A stretch of DNA of 64,000 bases. It comes from Gordionus sp. m RMFG-2023. Taxonomy: Eukaryota > Nematomorpha > Gordioida > Chordodea > Parachordodidae. The translations under genes were made by a program, and so were the position numbers. Under the pieces are notes generated by a model. That model did no database searches. It saw only the letters and a list, made by a program, of their open reading frames with translations, and was not told where the DNA came from. The stretch lies in assembly GCF_954871325.1 (NCBI RefSeq), contig NC_088779.1, positions 10,852,846 through 10,916,845 of the forward strand. The letters run 5' to 3'. Below are positions 48,377-61,255 of the stretch, piece by piece. How positions within the stretch are numbered: the first letter of the stretch is position 1; every line of letters starts with the position of its first letter.

Positions 48377-48990
48377 TTATTCAGCTAATAAGGCATCATA
48401 AGATATTTTAACATCTTCATGATAAAAATATAACAAATATTTATATTTTTTTTCTATCACCATATGAAAAATGTTGGGAGAGGGGACATTTGTTTTATAA
48501 TACTCTTCTACTGATTCTATATTAATGTTTTGATGATGAGCTTGCTTGCTGCAAGTCGAGGGGGACATATATTTAACATGTAGCTCTGCTTTTGACTCAA
48601 CAATAACATATAAAATATGAAATTCTTCAACAACACTAGCTCTATTTCCTTGAGTTCTAATAAAATGCTCTCCGCTATTCTCATCTTCTTAATCAAGTCA
48701 ATGTTATGTTTTTAAAAGTATTACATAAAATAGTTGTATAATTAAATAATACATTCTAATGAGAAAAAAAATTTGGAATAAGTATTGAATCCAATAATTT
48801 TCTTGCTTCTGAGGAAATATTTCTTTCAAGCCATTGTGATATTTCAGTAATAGCATTAATAATCAGCTCTTCTAACTCCAAAATAGCTGTTACTGTGGCG
48901 GAGACTCGATCTCGTTGGACAAGCTTGCAATTTTTTTCTCCCTGTTGGACAAGGAGTTTCAGAGATAATTATTATTTTATTAGAAATTTA
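48377..48990 (-). pseudogene. hAT-A transposase remnant
   Basis: On the - strand, KLVQRDRVSATVTAILELEE and a following helix LERNISSEARKLL (about 48930-48785), then SKQAHHQNINIESVEEYYKT (about 48552-48490) and KISYDALLAE at the end. The order and the R-Q..NI.S.EEYY pattern fit the region of DUF4371/hAT transposases after the second catalytic Asp. The N-terminal finger and the C-terminal dimerisation domain are not visible, and frames are interrupted. Confidence 0.6.
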
Positions 48991-49276
48991 GATAAATATT
49001 AAGCCACTAAAATTTGAAAATAATAGGTAAATTACGCCAAGGAAAACTTGAAATCGAAATTGATTGATAAAATAACTTAGTAGATGAATGTGATAAATAA
49101 AATATATATATATATATATGTATATATGAGATAAGAATAAATATTAACAAATATAAATTAATATTAACAATAATATTTTTGAAAAATATAATCCGGCATC
49201 TGCATTATTTGGCTTTGGGGGAGGGGGGGGGATTTGTCCCCCTGCCCCCCCCGCTGCGTACGCGCCTGATAACAGA

Positions 49277-51410
49277 TTAGAATAACCTATAAGCTCCCGC
49301 TTCTCCTCCTCGCGCCCTTTTACGAATAAATTATTTAATTTTAAATCTAAGGCGCCTGTTCTACTAACCATGCATTTACTCACAGTTAAAATATATAGCG
49401 GCACCTATATGTTTAACGACCCGACAAATACAATTTCATTTATTGCTTCGTAAAATATAGCGATGTCGCACTACATTTTTGTCTAAGCATGGTAAATGTG
49501 TATGTCTTTAAATTTTTTAATTGTTAGTCAAAATTGTTTTATTCTATTTATTTTTTATTTTTGAAAAATAATATTTGAACTTTTGGAAGATAATTTTTTT
49601 TTTAAATATTTTTTATAATATTGAAGTTTGACTTTTTAAAAATTACTTTTTTTTATAATATGATAATCTCACTCGGTCGGTCTTTTAAAACTCATAAAAT
49701 AGTCTTTTTTTTTAAAACATAGATATAATAATTAATTTGTGCTAAAAACAAATAATTACAAAACTTTGCTAAAAACAAATAATTACAAAACTTTGCTAAA
49801 AATAAGGTATAGAGCGTGGAAAAAAATCTTCAAAAAATTTTGAGCAAAAATCTTTTGATTTGTTTTTAAAAAAGAAAAATTATAAATCAAATTTCCTAAA
49901 TACTAACTATAAAATCGCTACAATTTTTTTTTTAAGCTCTGGATCTTAAACAAGAAGAAAATTTTTAATATATTTCAATTGATTTTAAAAAATCGGCAAA
50001 AATGAAAAGAGATTTTTTAAATATTTCTAATATGGGAATGTATGATCGGAATATTTAAGAAATCTCCCATTCTTAATATTTTCTAAAAAAACTCAATTGA
50101 AATATAAGTGTTAAATTTTATAGCATCCATCAATATATTTTTTAAAGATTTTTGGAGATATTACGTAAAACAGAAGTATATTATCGCGATATAATAAATA
50201 ATTTAAAAATTAATTTATAGTTTAATCAAAAGTTTAAAAAGTAAGGTGAAGTCGGCGAATTTAAAAAAATTTACCATGCCATCAGATAAATAAGCCATTT
50301 AACTATAATCATACTAAAATCTCGTTAGAAATACTCAACTTTAACGATACTTTTAAAAATTCTTATTTATGGAAGAAGATTTAATAAAGAAATAGTGTAA
50401 ATATGATAAAATAATGATATTTATATGCAAAATTATTTTTATCTGAATAATTTTTTTTTTAAATAAATTAAAAATTACATATTTATTTAATTTATTAGTA
50501 TTTCTTTTTCTACAATATAGTAATTTTATTTTTATAGTGGCGCCCGTTAATAATTTAATCCTCATCCATCATTAGAGTAAATAGTCTATCCATCATCATT
50601 AAAGCCTATAGGTGGGAAACAAAAAAAAACAAACTTAATTTACGAAAGTTTATATAAGGGTTTTTGGAAAAATTACAAGAATTTTATATAAGGGCTTTGG
50701 AATTTTTACGAAATTAAAATTTTTTTTTTAGAATTATAAAAATAAATAAAAGTTTTAGTTTAATATGAGTAATTTGATTAGCTAAAAAAAAGCTAAAGCC
50801 TTCTTTGTCATAATAACTTTTCAGTGAATGTGTTTATTAAAAAAATTGTCTTGAATTATAATTCAAAATCTTATCTCTAGTATAAAGGGCCGCTAAAATT
50901 CTAAAATAAATAATGCAACTATTCTTATCGTTTAATGATCATTGCATGGCTTGACCATCTTTGCGCTTATCACTATGAATAGGACCTACGATATTTAAAA
51001 CAAAATAGTATTTAAAAAGTAAAAGTTGATCCACTATTAGAAAAATTATTAAGGTTATTTCGGTTTACCTTCGATTATTTTAAATGAGATAAATAATGTA
51101 TAAGAAAAGGTATGTATATATATTTTTATTTTAGAATGACTAAATTTATGACAAATTTAAATACAATCTCGTGATTACAAAAAACTACGATATCCTTTTT
51201 AGTTTTATTGTCATTAAATTGACTTATTATTAATTAATAATTATACAATTCAAAGTATTATCAATTTTATACTTTATAATATCTAATTGATCGATATCGA
51301 AATTAGTATTTAACCATGATATGGGGTTCAAAATCCGAGTTTTTAAAAATTACTTTTTTAAAGTATCTTGATAAATATACTTGACTTGAAGTATCTTAAT
51401 ACAGTTCGTG
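49277..51410. other. AT-rich stretch without recognised gene
   Basis: Holds a 27-bp tandem repeat GCTAAAAACAAATAATTACA... (49741-49803, about 2.3 units). A TGGCGCCCG word at about 50538 looks like a retroelement primer-binding site, but no LTR was found beside it. Otherwise nothing recognised. Confidence 0.5.
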
Positions 51411-51418
51411 ATATGTAT

Positions 51419-51797
51419 TAGTGATCTGCATCGGGCCTAATTTTTCAAGCACGGCCCGGCCCGAAATTTTTTTAAATAAAGTTTTGCCGGCCCGGCCCGA
51501 ACCCGAATTTTTTTTAAAAAGTTTTGCCGGCCCGGCCCGAACCCGAAATTTATTTTAAAAAAATTTACCGGCCCGGCCAGGCCCGAATTTATTTAAATAT
51601 AGAAATTAATTTTTATAATTACCTAAAATAAAAGATATATGTTATATAGCGTTTAGTTTCAATAAATTAAATCAAAAATTTTTATTTTACATAAAAAATT
51701 CAATATAAAATTGTTAAATTTAGATATATTTAATAAAATTTCTAAGGTCCGACCCCACCCGGCCCGAAATTTTTTAAAAATATTAGGCCCGGCCCGA
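51419..51797. mobile_element. MITE-F, right end missing
   Basis: Begins TAGTGATCTGCATCGGGCC and continues with three tandem-like GCCGGCCCGGCCCGAA blocks separated by poly-T, then the family's ATTTATTTAAATATAGAAAT core and a closing GGCCCGGCCCGAAT. The terminal TGCAGATC word is absent, so it is truncated. The left flank octamer is ATATGTAT. Confidence 0.8.
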
Positions 51798-51799
51798 AT

Positions 51800-54700
51800 C
51801 CAATTATTTTAAATAGAATTAGGCCAATTAAGAAATATTAATAAAATAGTATTTTATTGGAAGTGAAAACCAAATAATGTAAATTAATTTCTTTTGCCCC
51901 CCCCCCCCATCCTATTCTTCATTTGATTTATTATATTATATTTTTCTTATTGATTTGTCTTCACACTAAATACCATAATCCATCATTATATAACAACTGG
52001 AATTCATTGAGAGTTAGTATATTATTTTGATTGATATAAATAAAACAAGATAAAAATAATATATTAAATAAAACCATCTAAATCTGGCCATCATCCATTA
52101 CTTAATTGAGAGTGACTCCAAAACTATAATTACGAAAATTTTTAATATTAGTACCACTCGTACTGCCTCATAATACCAAATATGTTTTAGTTGTTACCAT
52201 AATGGCGCGACCAGAGCGAAGCCCAAACCTAGTATAATGGTGTATTTTTTTTAAACTATGTTATATCTTTTAAAATATATCTTATTTTTTCTTAGGCTTT
52301 TTCTATATTATATCTGAATGTAAATTTACATGTATTCGAGATCAGATGGCTCATATTTTGTTTGGTCCGGTATAAAAATTTGCTGTGAAAATAAAAGAAT
52401 TGCAAATTTTTATCTTTGAATCAATCGAACCCCCCCCCCCCCCCCAATCTCCTCTCCTTCTAATTAGCATACTCAGATATAATCAAGCTCTCCTTCAAAT
52501 TCAAAAGTAATCCATGCAGAAAATACTGAAACGCTTAGAGATTAAATTTTATGAAATAATAAGCCCATATTCTACTGCCAAATTATTTCAATTTTTCAAA
52601 CAAATTTATTTGGGGGCTTCCTAACAAACTTTATAATACTAAAAATAAATTTTCTACATTTAACTTTGCAATTGTAGAAATATTTAAAAATGAGCATGTG
52701 TAAATAAAATTCAACTAGGGAAAGGGGCCAAAATCAGAATCCTCCTTGCCCCCTCCTTTCCCACATTAATTAAGATATTCCACTAGGTCACTTACAATGA
52801 AATTTATTGCTCTATATATATATTATAATTATAAATAATACTTTTTCTCTTTTGAAATAATATTTTATAACCATCTTATATTTTTAAATCAAAGGAAAAG
52901 GTATGAAAAATACTTTTCTTTACAGTTTCTTTTCTACATTATAATTATTATAATTTTTTAAAAGTAAAGAAAAATAATATATAATATAGTTGTTCTTTTT
53001 TAATAGTTGCTATTGCAAGCGCAAATAAAAGCATCTTCAATCTTTAACTCGTTCTCTATTTGTCGCTTATGTTCAACTTTTTATTTAACCATAACAACAA
53101 CTTCAATTCAAAATATAAATCTAAAAATTTCAACACCATCGTAAACCATATATTATTTTTTAAAAAAATGAAAATTGTGAGTGAATTGTAATTTATAAAA
53201 AATAAACTTTAGGCAATTTTTCAATATTTTTGAAAAAGTTATTTTGATAAAATTCCTTATTTTTTTTTATCATGGAAAATAATTTTTTTTAAATTATTAT
53301 TATACAACATTTTCTTGGTATATTACCATTTTAATTGGAAAAATATGCGTAATATGGTTGGATTGATTGCCTACCACATGAACAACATACTTAATTACCT
53401 ATCATTTGGCTGTGTTCTGTTGGTCTTGCTCGTTGTTAGATATTAGAATTAGATAAAATAAAATATTTTATTATTTTTAAAAATGAAAAATAATCTTAGA
53501 AAATTGGAAATTAATGAGACCCCTCTTTCTGGGGTGGGGGGGGGGGTTGTATAACAAAGGAAGGGTATCCGAGTTTTCCCCATAATACAGAAAAGAGGCT
53601 AGGATAAGGGATACTGGAGTAAAGCGAATGATGTGGTAACAATGTTAACGCGAATAACTTTTTAACCCTTGAGCACATAGATTTTAAATTTGATGTGAAG
53701 TTGTATTTTTATATCTAATTTCTTAATGTTCATCTTTCAAAAAACATACCTAGTTTTATATATTTTGTCAAAAATCTCTTTTTTACCCATAAATTATAAA
53801 GATCATTATTTAGTATATTTTGCTTTTAGTAAAATATACATATCCTCAGGATATAATTTTGGCACACATGTTCCTTAATGTATTAGCTATAAAATAAAAT
53901 TTATTTGACGTTTATAGCTATACTAGAAGTCATGCAATAACGATATTTATAATATATGTCACCTTGGGGTAAAGCAGTTATGGGTAAAACGGTTAAAATT
54001 AAAGTATATAATTATTCACATTAAATTTTTATTCATTCATTTACTATAATTTTTATTGTATTAAAATAATGAGAAATTATAAGTAAATCCATACTTAGAG
54101 ATGTAAGTATAATTGATGTAACTATAAAACACAAAATAACAAATACTTCATTAAATTTATCTGCTAAAAAAATATAACATACCTTATAATGTGCCTTAAA
54201 TGGGCATATTCTAAATGTGCTAATTATGATAAGTACTTTATATGATACAACAATAAATATGTGTCAAATATTATTTTTATCACTTTACTTGGGAGTAATT
54301 TGACATAACTAATCATAACTCCCAAAATATTTTATGTAGAGTACTACGCTTTTTTTTATCTTGTAAATGAGGGATGGGCTACACATTGATTTATAATTTG
54401 TTGTGTTTGACTTTTGTTTAAAATTTTCTGGTAAATATGCAACATGCCTATTGTTTTACTTTTGTCTCCCCTTTATCAGAAATCAATATCAGAGTTTGGA
54501 AAATATAATCTATAATTTTAAGATATTTTTTGAGGATCACAAAATTGAAGAATATATTTTCAAAAGATGAGCAAAATATTTTTTTAAAAAAGTTTGTCGA
54601 GAGATTTTTAATGCATAAAAATCACAAAAAATATACTTTATAAGTGATTTTTTTACTTTGGAATTTTAAGTAAAATTTGTTGATAATAACTGCTCTAGCA

Positions 54701-56720
54701 TTCTCGAAAAAATCTTCTTAGATCAAAAATCTTGGAAGATTTTTTATTTATTTTGAAGAATTGATAATAGTGAGAAAAAAAACATATATGGAAGATTCAT
54801 AGGCATATCCAAGATTCTCCTATAGAAACGGGGGGGGGGGCACTAGTAGGAATGTTTTTCCGTCATAAATTTTATTGTAGGTCTTTAGGTCCACTTATTG
54901 TAGGCCTTTGGTTATATAATATTTTTATAAAAATAATTTTGAGGTTTCACTTATTTATTTTATAAAAATACATATCTTTTATTTTAAAAGGTTACTAATA
55001 ATTATCAATTTTTAAATCCTTTTTAATAGCGAAATATTTTATACACTTTTGAGGGGAGAAGGGGGATGGAGATGTGCGGGGGGGGGGGTTGTTATTATCT
55101 TAAATTGATATTTAAACGTATGCGCTTGGGAAGATAAGACAAGATGGGTGAATTCACCCTAAAAGATATTTTAATTTTTTTTGAAAAAAAGAATATAATT
55201 TAATATTTTAGGGAGATCTCTCAAACAAAAATCAATGCATATGATAAGTAAACTGTAAACTCGTAGTAGATATATGCACGGAAAAAAATCTTCAATGAAA
55301 ATTTGAAGATTATCAAGATTCTTATTTATACCTACTAAATCTTAATTTTCTATATTTCATTTCTTTCACTATATTATCTGTAATTTTGTTGTTTTGTTTT
55401 GTCGAAAGACTTCTGGAAAGTAGATTAATAGAAAATTTTGTCCAAAATACTTCTGTTGTCGTATATCTAAGTCTAAGTCCTGATTACTGGCCTTGCTTCG
55501 CCCCTAATATAACTCTCATACCAATGTGAGGCCTGTACTGAGAGGCAATCTTTTATTTTTTATGTTAAATACCTAGGAAAAAATGTTAATAATGAACGGT
55601 AATCAAAAATGTATAATCGAATTATCATATAATTGAAATATTATCGACTGATACTTAAAAACTTCAATTACGACAACATTATATCACTGGAACACTTATT
55701 TATAACCAGGCTCATTAATTTAAAGTGTTAAGGCCGAGTACATTAGACCATCTATATAAGCTTCCTCTAAACAACCTAAAAAGAAAGAAGTTATTTAGAT
55801 TTGAGAAGGTAACTTGTCCTTGTGACTCTTCCTTAACCAAAATAGGGTGTCCTAGTTCAAAATCTGTTTAGTCTGGGCTAAACAGAAATAAGTTTCAAAA
55901 AGAAGAGGAACCATAACAGAGCTTAAAAGCGAAAAAATATCATTATAAATGATTAAAATTTCATCTGGAACCCAAAATAAAACGCGAGGGACGTGAAGAA
56001 GACTTTATAAATGGTGCCAGAAGAGGGTTTTTAATCCAAGAAATGGACGACCAGGAGAACGTCTCTAATTACCAAGAAGGATCTATTTTATTCAACTGAC
56101 TCAACTAATAATGACGAAGTGCCAAATTTTTTGAAAATTTTTATAAATATAAAATAATAATGGCAACCAAAGGTCAGAATAAATTTGCCTTTTTAAAAAA
56201 TATATATTGTATAAATTATTTTAAACAACAACAGCTAAAAATTGGCAAATTTTATACTTGAATTGTATGGTATTATTTTTTCTATGATATACTTATTTAT
56301 AATATTCCTATTATTTATTTGTTGTTAATATAACGTTAAATGTAACTAATTAATTACATTTTAAGGAGAGCAAAAACTTTTAACACTTATAACAAGTTAT
56401 CGATGATAAGCTGATTTTAGGTAAAATGTAACTAACTAGTTCTATTCAAATTTTCTAAAATGTAACTTTTAAAAAAATAACTATAAACAAGTTAAATTTA
56501 AAAATTTAACAAGTTATCAAGTGCCTTTTTGTAGTTTAGCACTTCGATTAATTTGTCTTTATTTTTCATTAAATGAATGCACATTATTGTTTTAATCGAC
56601 ATGCAAAAAACTACAAAATGGCGCTACAGCGGACTCTATGGCCATTTTAAAATACATTTAATGAATAAATCGCCAATCTTGTAGTATAAATACATAATCG
56701 ATTCCATTTCGGCATATACA
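51800..56720. other. AT-rich stretch with G/C homopolymers, no recognised gene
   Basis: Poly-C tracts near 51898 (11 C) and 52430 (17 C) and poly-G tracts near 53538, 54830 and 55079 stand out. GGGGTAAAGC/GGTAATTTGA-like words recur near 53618, 53965 and 54290. At 55760-56040 there is a TATATAAGC box and a TGGTGCCAGAAGAGGG word, which could be a worn LTR and primer site, but I found no partner LTR. No gene was recognised. Confidence 0.45.
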
Positions 56721-56723
56721 AAA

Positions 56724-56948
56724 TTATATTAATACTGATGTTAACTTTAAAAAAAGAATGAAGTGTTTTAAAGTTTTTATCAAGAAAGTTTGCCCTCCTA
56801 TCAGTAAAGAAAAGATTCTGGTGTCTCTGAATAACCTTTCTACCAGTGCGATAGTAGTGTTGTATCTTATTTTTCTAAATAATGAAATCTTTAGTTTATT
56901 TACGAGAAAAAGAATTGTTAAAGTTTTATTTTTCTTATACATTTTCAT
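56724..56948 (-). pseudogene. hAT dimerisation-domain remnant
   Basis: On the - strand RYNTTIALVERLFRDTRIFS followed by a helix ending LIKTLKHFILFLK resembles the C-terminal hATC motif (compare YNTTIPSSALVERIFS at 26.7 kb). The PSS part of the motif is missing and the frame is partly altered. No matching N-terminal parts or TIRs were found around it. Confidence 0.5.
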
Positions 56949-56949
56949 C

Positions 56950-58079
56950 AGGTTATCGCACTGGCTAATTCATAAAATGAGCAAGTTTTCTTTTTTTAAA
57001 TTTTTTTCCAGCAGCTGGCTGGAATATGGATAACTGATATCTAATAGTTCGATAATTAGAACTTGCATCAGCTCCGCTCTTTTCTTTTGTCGCTTAGTAT
57101 TGGATCTAACCTTCAAGCTTGAAAGATGAGTGGAGTATGAAAGCTATTAATTGTATATTAGATTAATCGTATATCGATGTGAATATTTAATAAATAAGAA
57201 ATATAGAAGCTATGAAATATTTTGTAAAAAAAATAAAGGAGGAAATATTTAATATTAAAATTGATGATTATATGTCATCATCATATAATATAATTTTTAT
57301 TCGTTAAATTTTAATTTGTTAAATAAAAAATGTTTTTAGTAAAATAACTCGAACAAATTAATTATTCAAATAACATTTTATAAATATAAATAAATATAAT
57401 TGTAAAGATAAAAAAATATCAAAGATGTATCATTCTTTTCGATAACGATACGTAAAAATTGTAACGGTATAATACTTAGATATAAAGAAAACATGGATAC
57501 GGTATCACGATTAGTGAATGTCACGTTCTTGGGCCTTATCGCACCACTACACACGGAGACCGGACTACCATTTTCAAATAAAAACCGATCCTGGTTCTTA
57601 AACAAGACCGGTTCAGGATCGGTCTTTTAATTTTTTTTTGCTTTTTTAAAAATATTTTCGGTTTTCCCTTCTTTGTTTTATCATTTTATTAAATATAAAA
57701 GTAATTTATGTTAACAAATGAATACTATTTATTAAATAAATAAAAAAAACTAAGAAAAAGAATCACAAAAACTAAATTGACCACTCTAGAAAAGTAATGC
57801 AAAATAAAATATACACGAAATTTTGCTCAAAATTATACGAATTGAAGACTAAATAGATACAAAATACAAAAATGTGTTTAAAAATGGCGGTCATAATTGT
57901 GCGTAGAAAAGCGCAATAGTTATATTTAAAAAAGAATTTTTTGGCTTCCAATGTATGGATTTGTTTTTTTATGGGTCAAAAAAAAAAGGAAGAAAATGTT
58001 AGGAGCAAAATTTCTATTGGTGGATGTAGCAATTTAAAGAGAAAAAAAAGTTATCCAATGTTTGTATTTATCTATTTAT
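56950..58079. other. AT-rich stretch without recognised gene
   Basis: Contains a GC-richer island at 57520-57630 with ACCGGTC/GACCGG words on both sides, probably an end of a small transposon, but only one side is recognisable. No gene. Confidence 0.45.
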
Positions 58080-58490
58080 TTTTTGTTTTGGATTGAATGG
58101 GGAAAGTGGTAAATAGGTATAATCTCAGATGAGAGATTTACCGCTCATGGGATAGTTGTGGGACAATTAAATCTAAGACCATCATCTGATGAAAGTTTAC
58201 GAGGTTTTAAGATATTTGGAATTCGAGTTTATTTTTTTAAACAAGTTTATTTATTAACGAATGGCGCTGTTGACGACCCTGATTTTTAATACAATTTAAC
58301 CCATAGCTATCCTTAGCATTAATTGATAAGTTGTAATTCAGGCAGCTATGAGGTTGGACTATGTCGCAGCCTAGTTTATGACCTAGGATAACTCTTAGTT
58401 GTTTCTTAGTTGAAAGATTCCCTAAATTTTTACTAGGTAAAACTTCCAACCACTCTCTTCGCCTATTTTATCATTATTTTGAAAGAGTTG
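58080..58490 (-). pseudogene. Retroelement-type protein fragment, copy 1
   Basis: On the - strand the stretch 58450-58237 is open: WLEVLPSKNLGNL, LRVILGHKLGCDIVQPHSC, GLNCIKNQGRQQRHSLINKL. Beyond it, SSDDGLRFNCPTTIPW (about 58190-58130) continues the same family order. I know this pattern (LPS.NLGT.., LRLG..., HGL.C....GR..RH...N, then DG.RPDG....W..G....WD) from the end of reverse-transcriptase-linked proteins in many invertebrates; the DG..PDG/WD part may be a nuclease-like fold. It is a broken fossil and its exact element class is uncertain. Confidence 0.6.
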
Positions 58491-59347
58491 GATGTCGGTG
58501 GAGAGTATGTGGATAAAATAGAATAAGATTTTGAAATTAAGGGTAAAAAGATATTTTTGTGATTTATTATATTAGGAACAGCTGTATCTGATATTTGGTC
58601 TACCACACTGCAAAGCAGTAAGCTAGGGGAGATTAAGCTGAGTATTAAACATTTAGACTCAACTTTTTTTTAATGAATAAGAAAATCTTTTAAGAATAAA
58701 TTCTTTATTTGTATACTACTTTAATTTATAGTTTAAATTTTATTATTCAATGGATTTATAAAAAAAATAATGATTTCATATAGCACTTTATGTTCTTAAG
58801 AATAATAATACTAATAATAAATATTTTCAGATTATGTTATCTATCCACTAATAATCGAAGGTATATCATAAAAACTAAAAGGAATAGAACGTTTATAATT
58901 TGGCCAAAATCGGAGCATAGAAATGAGGAAAAGTTAAAACGTAATAAAATACAAGCAAAATCCTATATTAATCTGAGAATTAATAAAATACGATTGAAAT
59001 TATTATATAATTACATTGTAATATTAAATTAGTTCGCAGGACTTTAATGAGTTTAATAGTCGGGAAGAAAGGAAAGATGAGAGCGACAGAGTTTGAAGGA
59101 ATAATAGGTCGATGCCACATGTTTTACCAGGAAGTAGTTAATATTTAAGTTTGCTTTACTATTTAATTCATATAACATTTTAGTAAATTTTTATGTTTAT
59201 TTTATATTACTTTTCTAGAGGAGTTACTTTAGTTTTAATGATTTTTTTTTCTTTTTTAGTTCATTTTTATTTTGCAATAATACTAGATCACGCAGCTATT
59301 TTAACTTCTTAAATTTCATGATTTAATTACAATGTTCGAAAAAATCG

Positions 59348-59561
59348 GTGTTGTTAAAAAGCCCGATTTGGGTCGATTTTTAAAAACGATCCGATTAAAA
59401 TTTTAGCCAAAATATTATGTAAGCCTCGAGATTTGGCAAATAGATGTCCAAACTTTCTCCTTCTATGAGCAAAATCTCTAAGCTAACATAATTTTATTTT
59501 ATCTATAATCTTAGTCGGGCCATTTTTAAAAATCCACCCAAATCGGGCTTTTTAACAACAC
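59348..59561. mobile_element. MITE-G, complete-ended copy (214 bp)
   Basis: Begins GTGTTGTTAAAAAGCCCGAT and ends with the inverse ATCGGGCTTTTTAACAACAC. Family words TTAAAATTTTAGCC and GAGATTTGGCAAATAGA are present. TIRs are about 40 bases. No clear TSD, as the outermost bases have changed. Confidence 0.85.
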
Positions 59562-60179
59562 GCAATCCATGTGATATATAATTTTTTAAATAAAACCGTT
59601 GATATATTTCAAGGTTCACATTTTTTAAAATAATACCTAGAAACCTCTCATATTGAGCGTCTTTCCCCCGTTTTGCTTGTTACTTCTTGGCTACATATTT
59701 ATTATTCCTTTACTATTTTCGCATATCAATTCATAGGCTTCTTATAGGAGGTATTGTGTATTCGTTTTTCCTTTCAATTCCAATAATCTTTTATATTTCG
59801 CCATTCGGCTTTAATTACCGTGCTATTATGCATTTTTTTACCCAATTGTGATTTAATTGTAAATATTATAACTTGCCAATATTTAGTTTCACATTTTCAT
59901 TAAATTTGGAGCTATTTCGTTTTTGTAACAGACTTAGTTCATTATTTTTTTTAGCCGTTAATATTAAACGCCATCTTTTTATCGCTAAATTAATTATCGC
60001 GCGATAAGTTTCTTATATATTCCATCTGGTCTATTTGTTTGGTGGCGCAAAATTAAAAATTCATTAAATCGCACATTAATAATTCGCGCCTCTCTATCTC
60101 AATTTAATTCGCTCGCATTGCTTCGGATTTTTATTATTTTTATATTTTATTCTCGCATCATTTCTCGATGTAAATTCTA

Positions 60180-60845
60180 CACCTCACAAAATACTTTCCT
60201 TAAATGATGCTATCCTGCTATGGAGGTCACGCAATGATGATGTCCATCGCCCGAAGCCAATAGATAGAAGGATTGGGACAGATCAATTGTAGCATGCTTC
60301 GTTGAATCACTATTACCCAGCCTGTTCCCAACAGATCATTCTCTCTTCATTTCTTTACTTAATGGATCCGATCTGGGCATGAATTTTTGGAAGTCATTTC
60401 TTACAAAAATCTTAAAATCCAACCAACAATGAGCTACCCAACGCAACAGATATCCGCCTAAATTGTACAATAATCTTTCCTCACTTCTGCTCTGGCTGCA
60501 GTATTCCCATAGACTGCTAATGAAAACACTGTTTACATTGCAGATCGTGTAAAGGACGAATCCTCTAGCACACCCAATACAATTCCTTGATCCAAATAGC
60601 ATTGAAATTTATGCTTGAACCACCAGGATTAGATTCGACGAAAAGCGGCCTGACGGAATCGCTCTGTGCATGGAATCGGGGCCAATTTCTGGTTTGGGAC
60701 TATTCTCATATAGATCTATTAGCTTTGTTTAATCAAACTCCAAACCTACTTGAGCGAAAGAATAACATAAAATTTCCAAATATTGGGAATAACAGAAGAT
60801 CACATCTTTATCCCAATAATATCCACTATTTTGACCTCCTTTTGT
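60180..60845 (+). pseudogene. Retroelement-type protein fragment, copy 2
   Basis: On the + strand LNDAILLWRSRNDDVHRP (about 60203) is followed by TNNELPNATDIRLN (about 60440), CSGCSIPID, CLHCRSCKGR, LEPPGLDSTKSGLTES and LCAWNRGQFLVWDYSHIDLL (to about 60725), with an open tail to 60845. This is the same family and order as copy 1 at 58.1-58.5 kb, which lies on the opposite strand; here the region following the Cys/His block is better kept. Base composition is higher in GC than nearby DNA. It is a fossil with several interruptions. Confidence 0.6.
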
Positions 60846-61255
60846 AAGCTTGCGTTATCTGTATTTAAGGACTTAGAATCTCGCATCTTAAGTATTGACA
60901 AGCGGGGAAAATCTTGTCTTGGAATGGAATTGCTATTAGTGGGGAAACTCTTGCCCTAAGAATGGACTCGCTAGTAGTCTGTCTTGTCGTCGGTAGTATG
61001 ATAATAATATTTTTGAATGTGAATAAAGTTTTTTATTTTGTAAAATTAACTGATTCTATTTTATAATATAAGATATGTTTTTATATCCATAGTAAATCAA
61101 TTATGTAAATATATATATCGTATAAAATAACGTTTTCTATAAAAATTTAATATTTATGTAAAAGTTTAATTTAATATATCACACGATAGCCTTAAACCTT
61201 CATTATCTAAAATGAAAAAGTATATTAACACAATAAAAATATATATCGTTACGAA

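Larger units (their letters stand above)
47435..49268 (-). mobile_element. hAT-A, complete-ended copy, perfect TSD, carrying MITE-H
   Basis: Starts CAGGCGCGTACCCAGGAATT and ends CCCGCTGCGTACGCGCCTG. ATAACAGA flanks both sides exactly (47427-47434 and 49269-49276). Just inside lie an 11-G run on the left and GGGGG/CCCCCC runs on the right. Between 47870 and 48207 a MITE-H is inserted. Transposase remnants are on the - strand in the right half. At 1.8 kb it is much shorter than a full autonomous hAT, so part of the gene is missing. Confidence 0.93.

Noticed and set aside
6120-56040. TGGTGCCAG/TGGCGCCCG words as retroelement primer sites (6120, 6287, 44233, 50538, 56030)
   Set aside because: None has a demonstrable LTR immediately upstream and a partner LTR in the window, so they were not annotated.
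57378-57605. 75-residue - strand frame
   Set aside because: Its upstream half is an ACCGGTC-rich repeat and the rest is AT-rich, without motif or neighbouring exon.
58790-59032. 80-residue Lys/Asn/Ile-rich + frame
   Set aside because: Composition is what random AT-rich DNA gives; no domain, no splice context and no similar copy.
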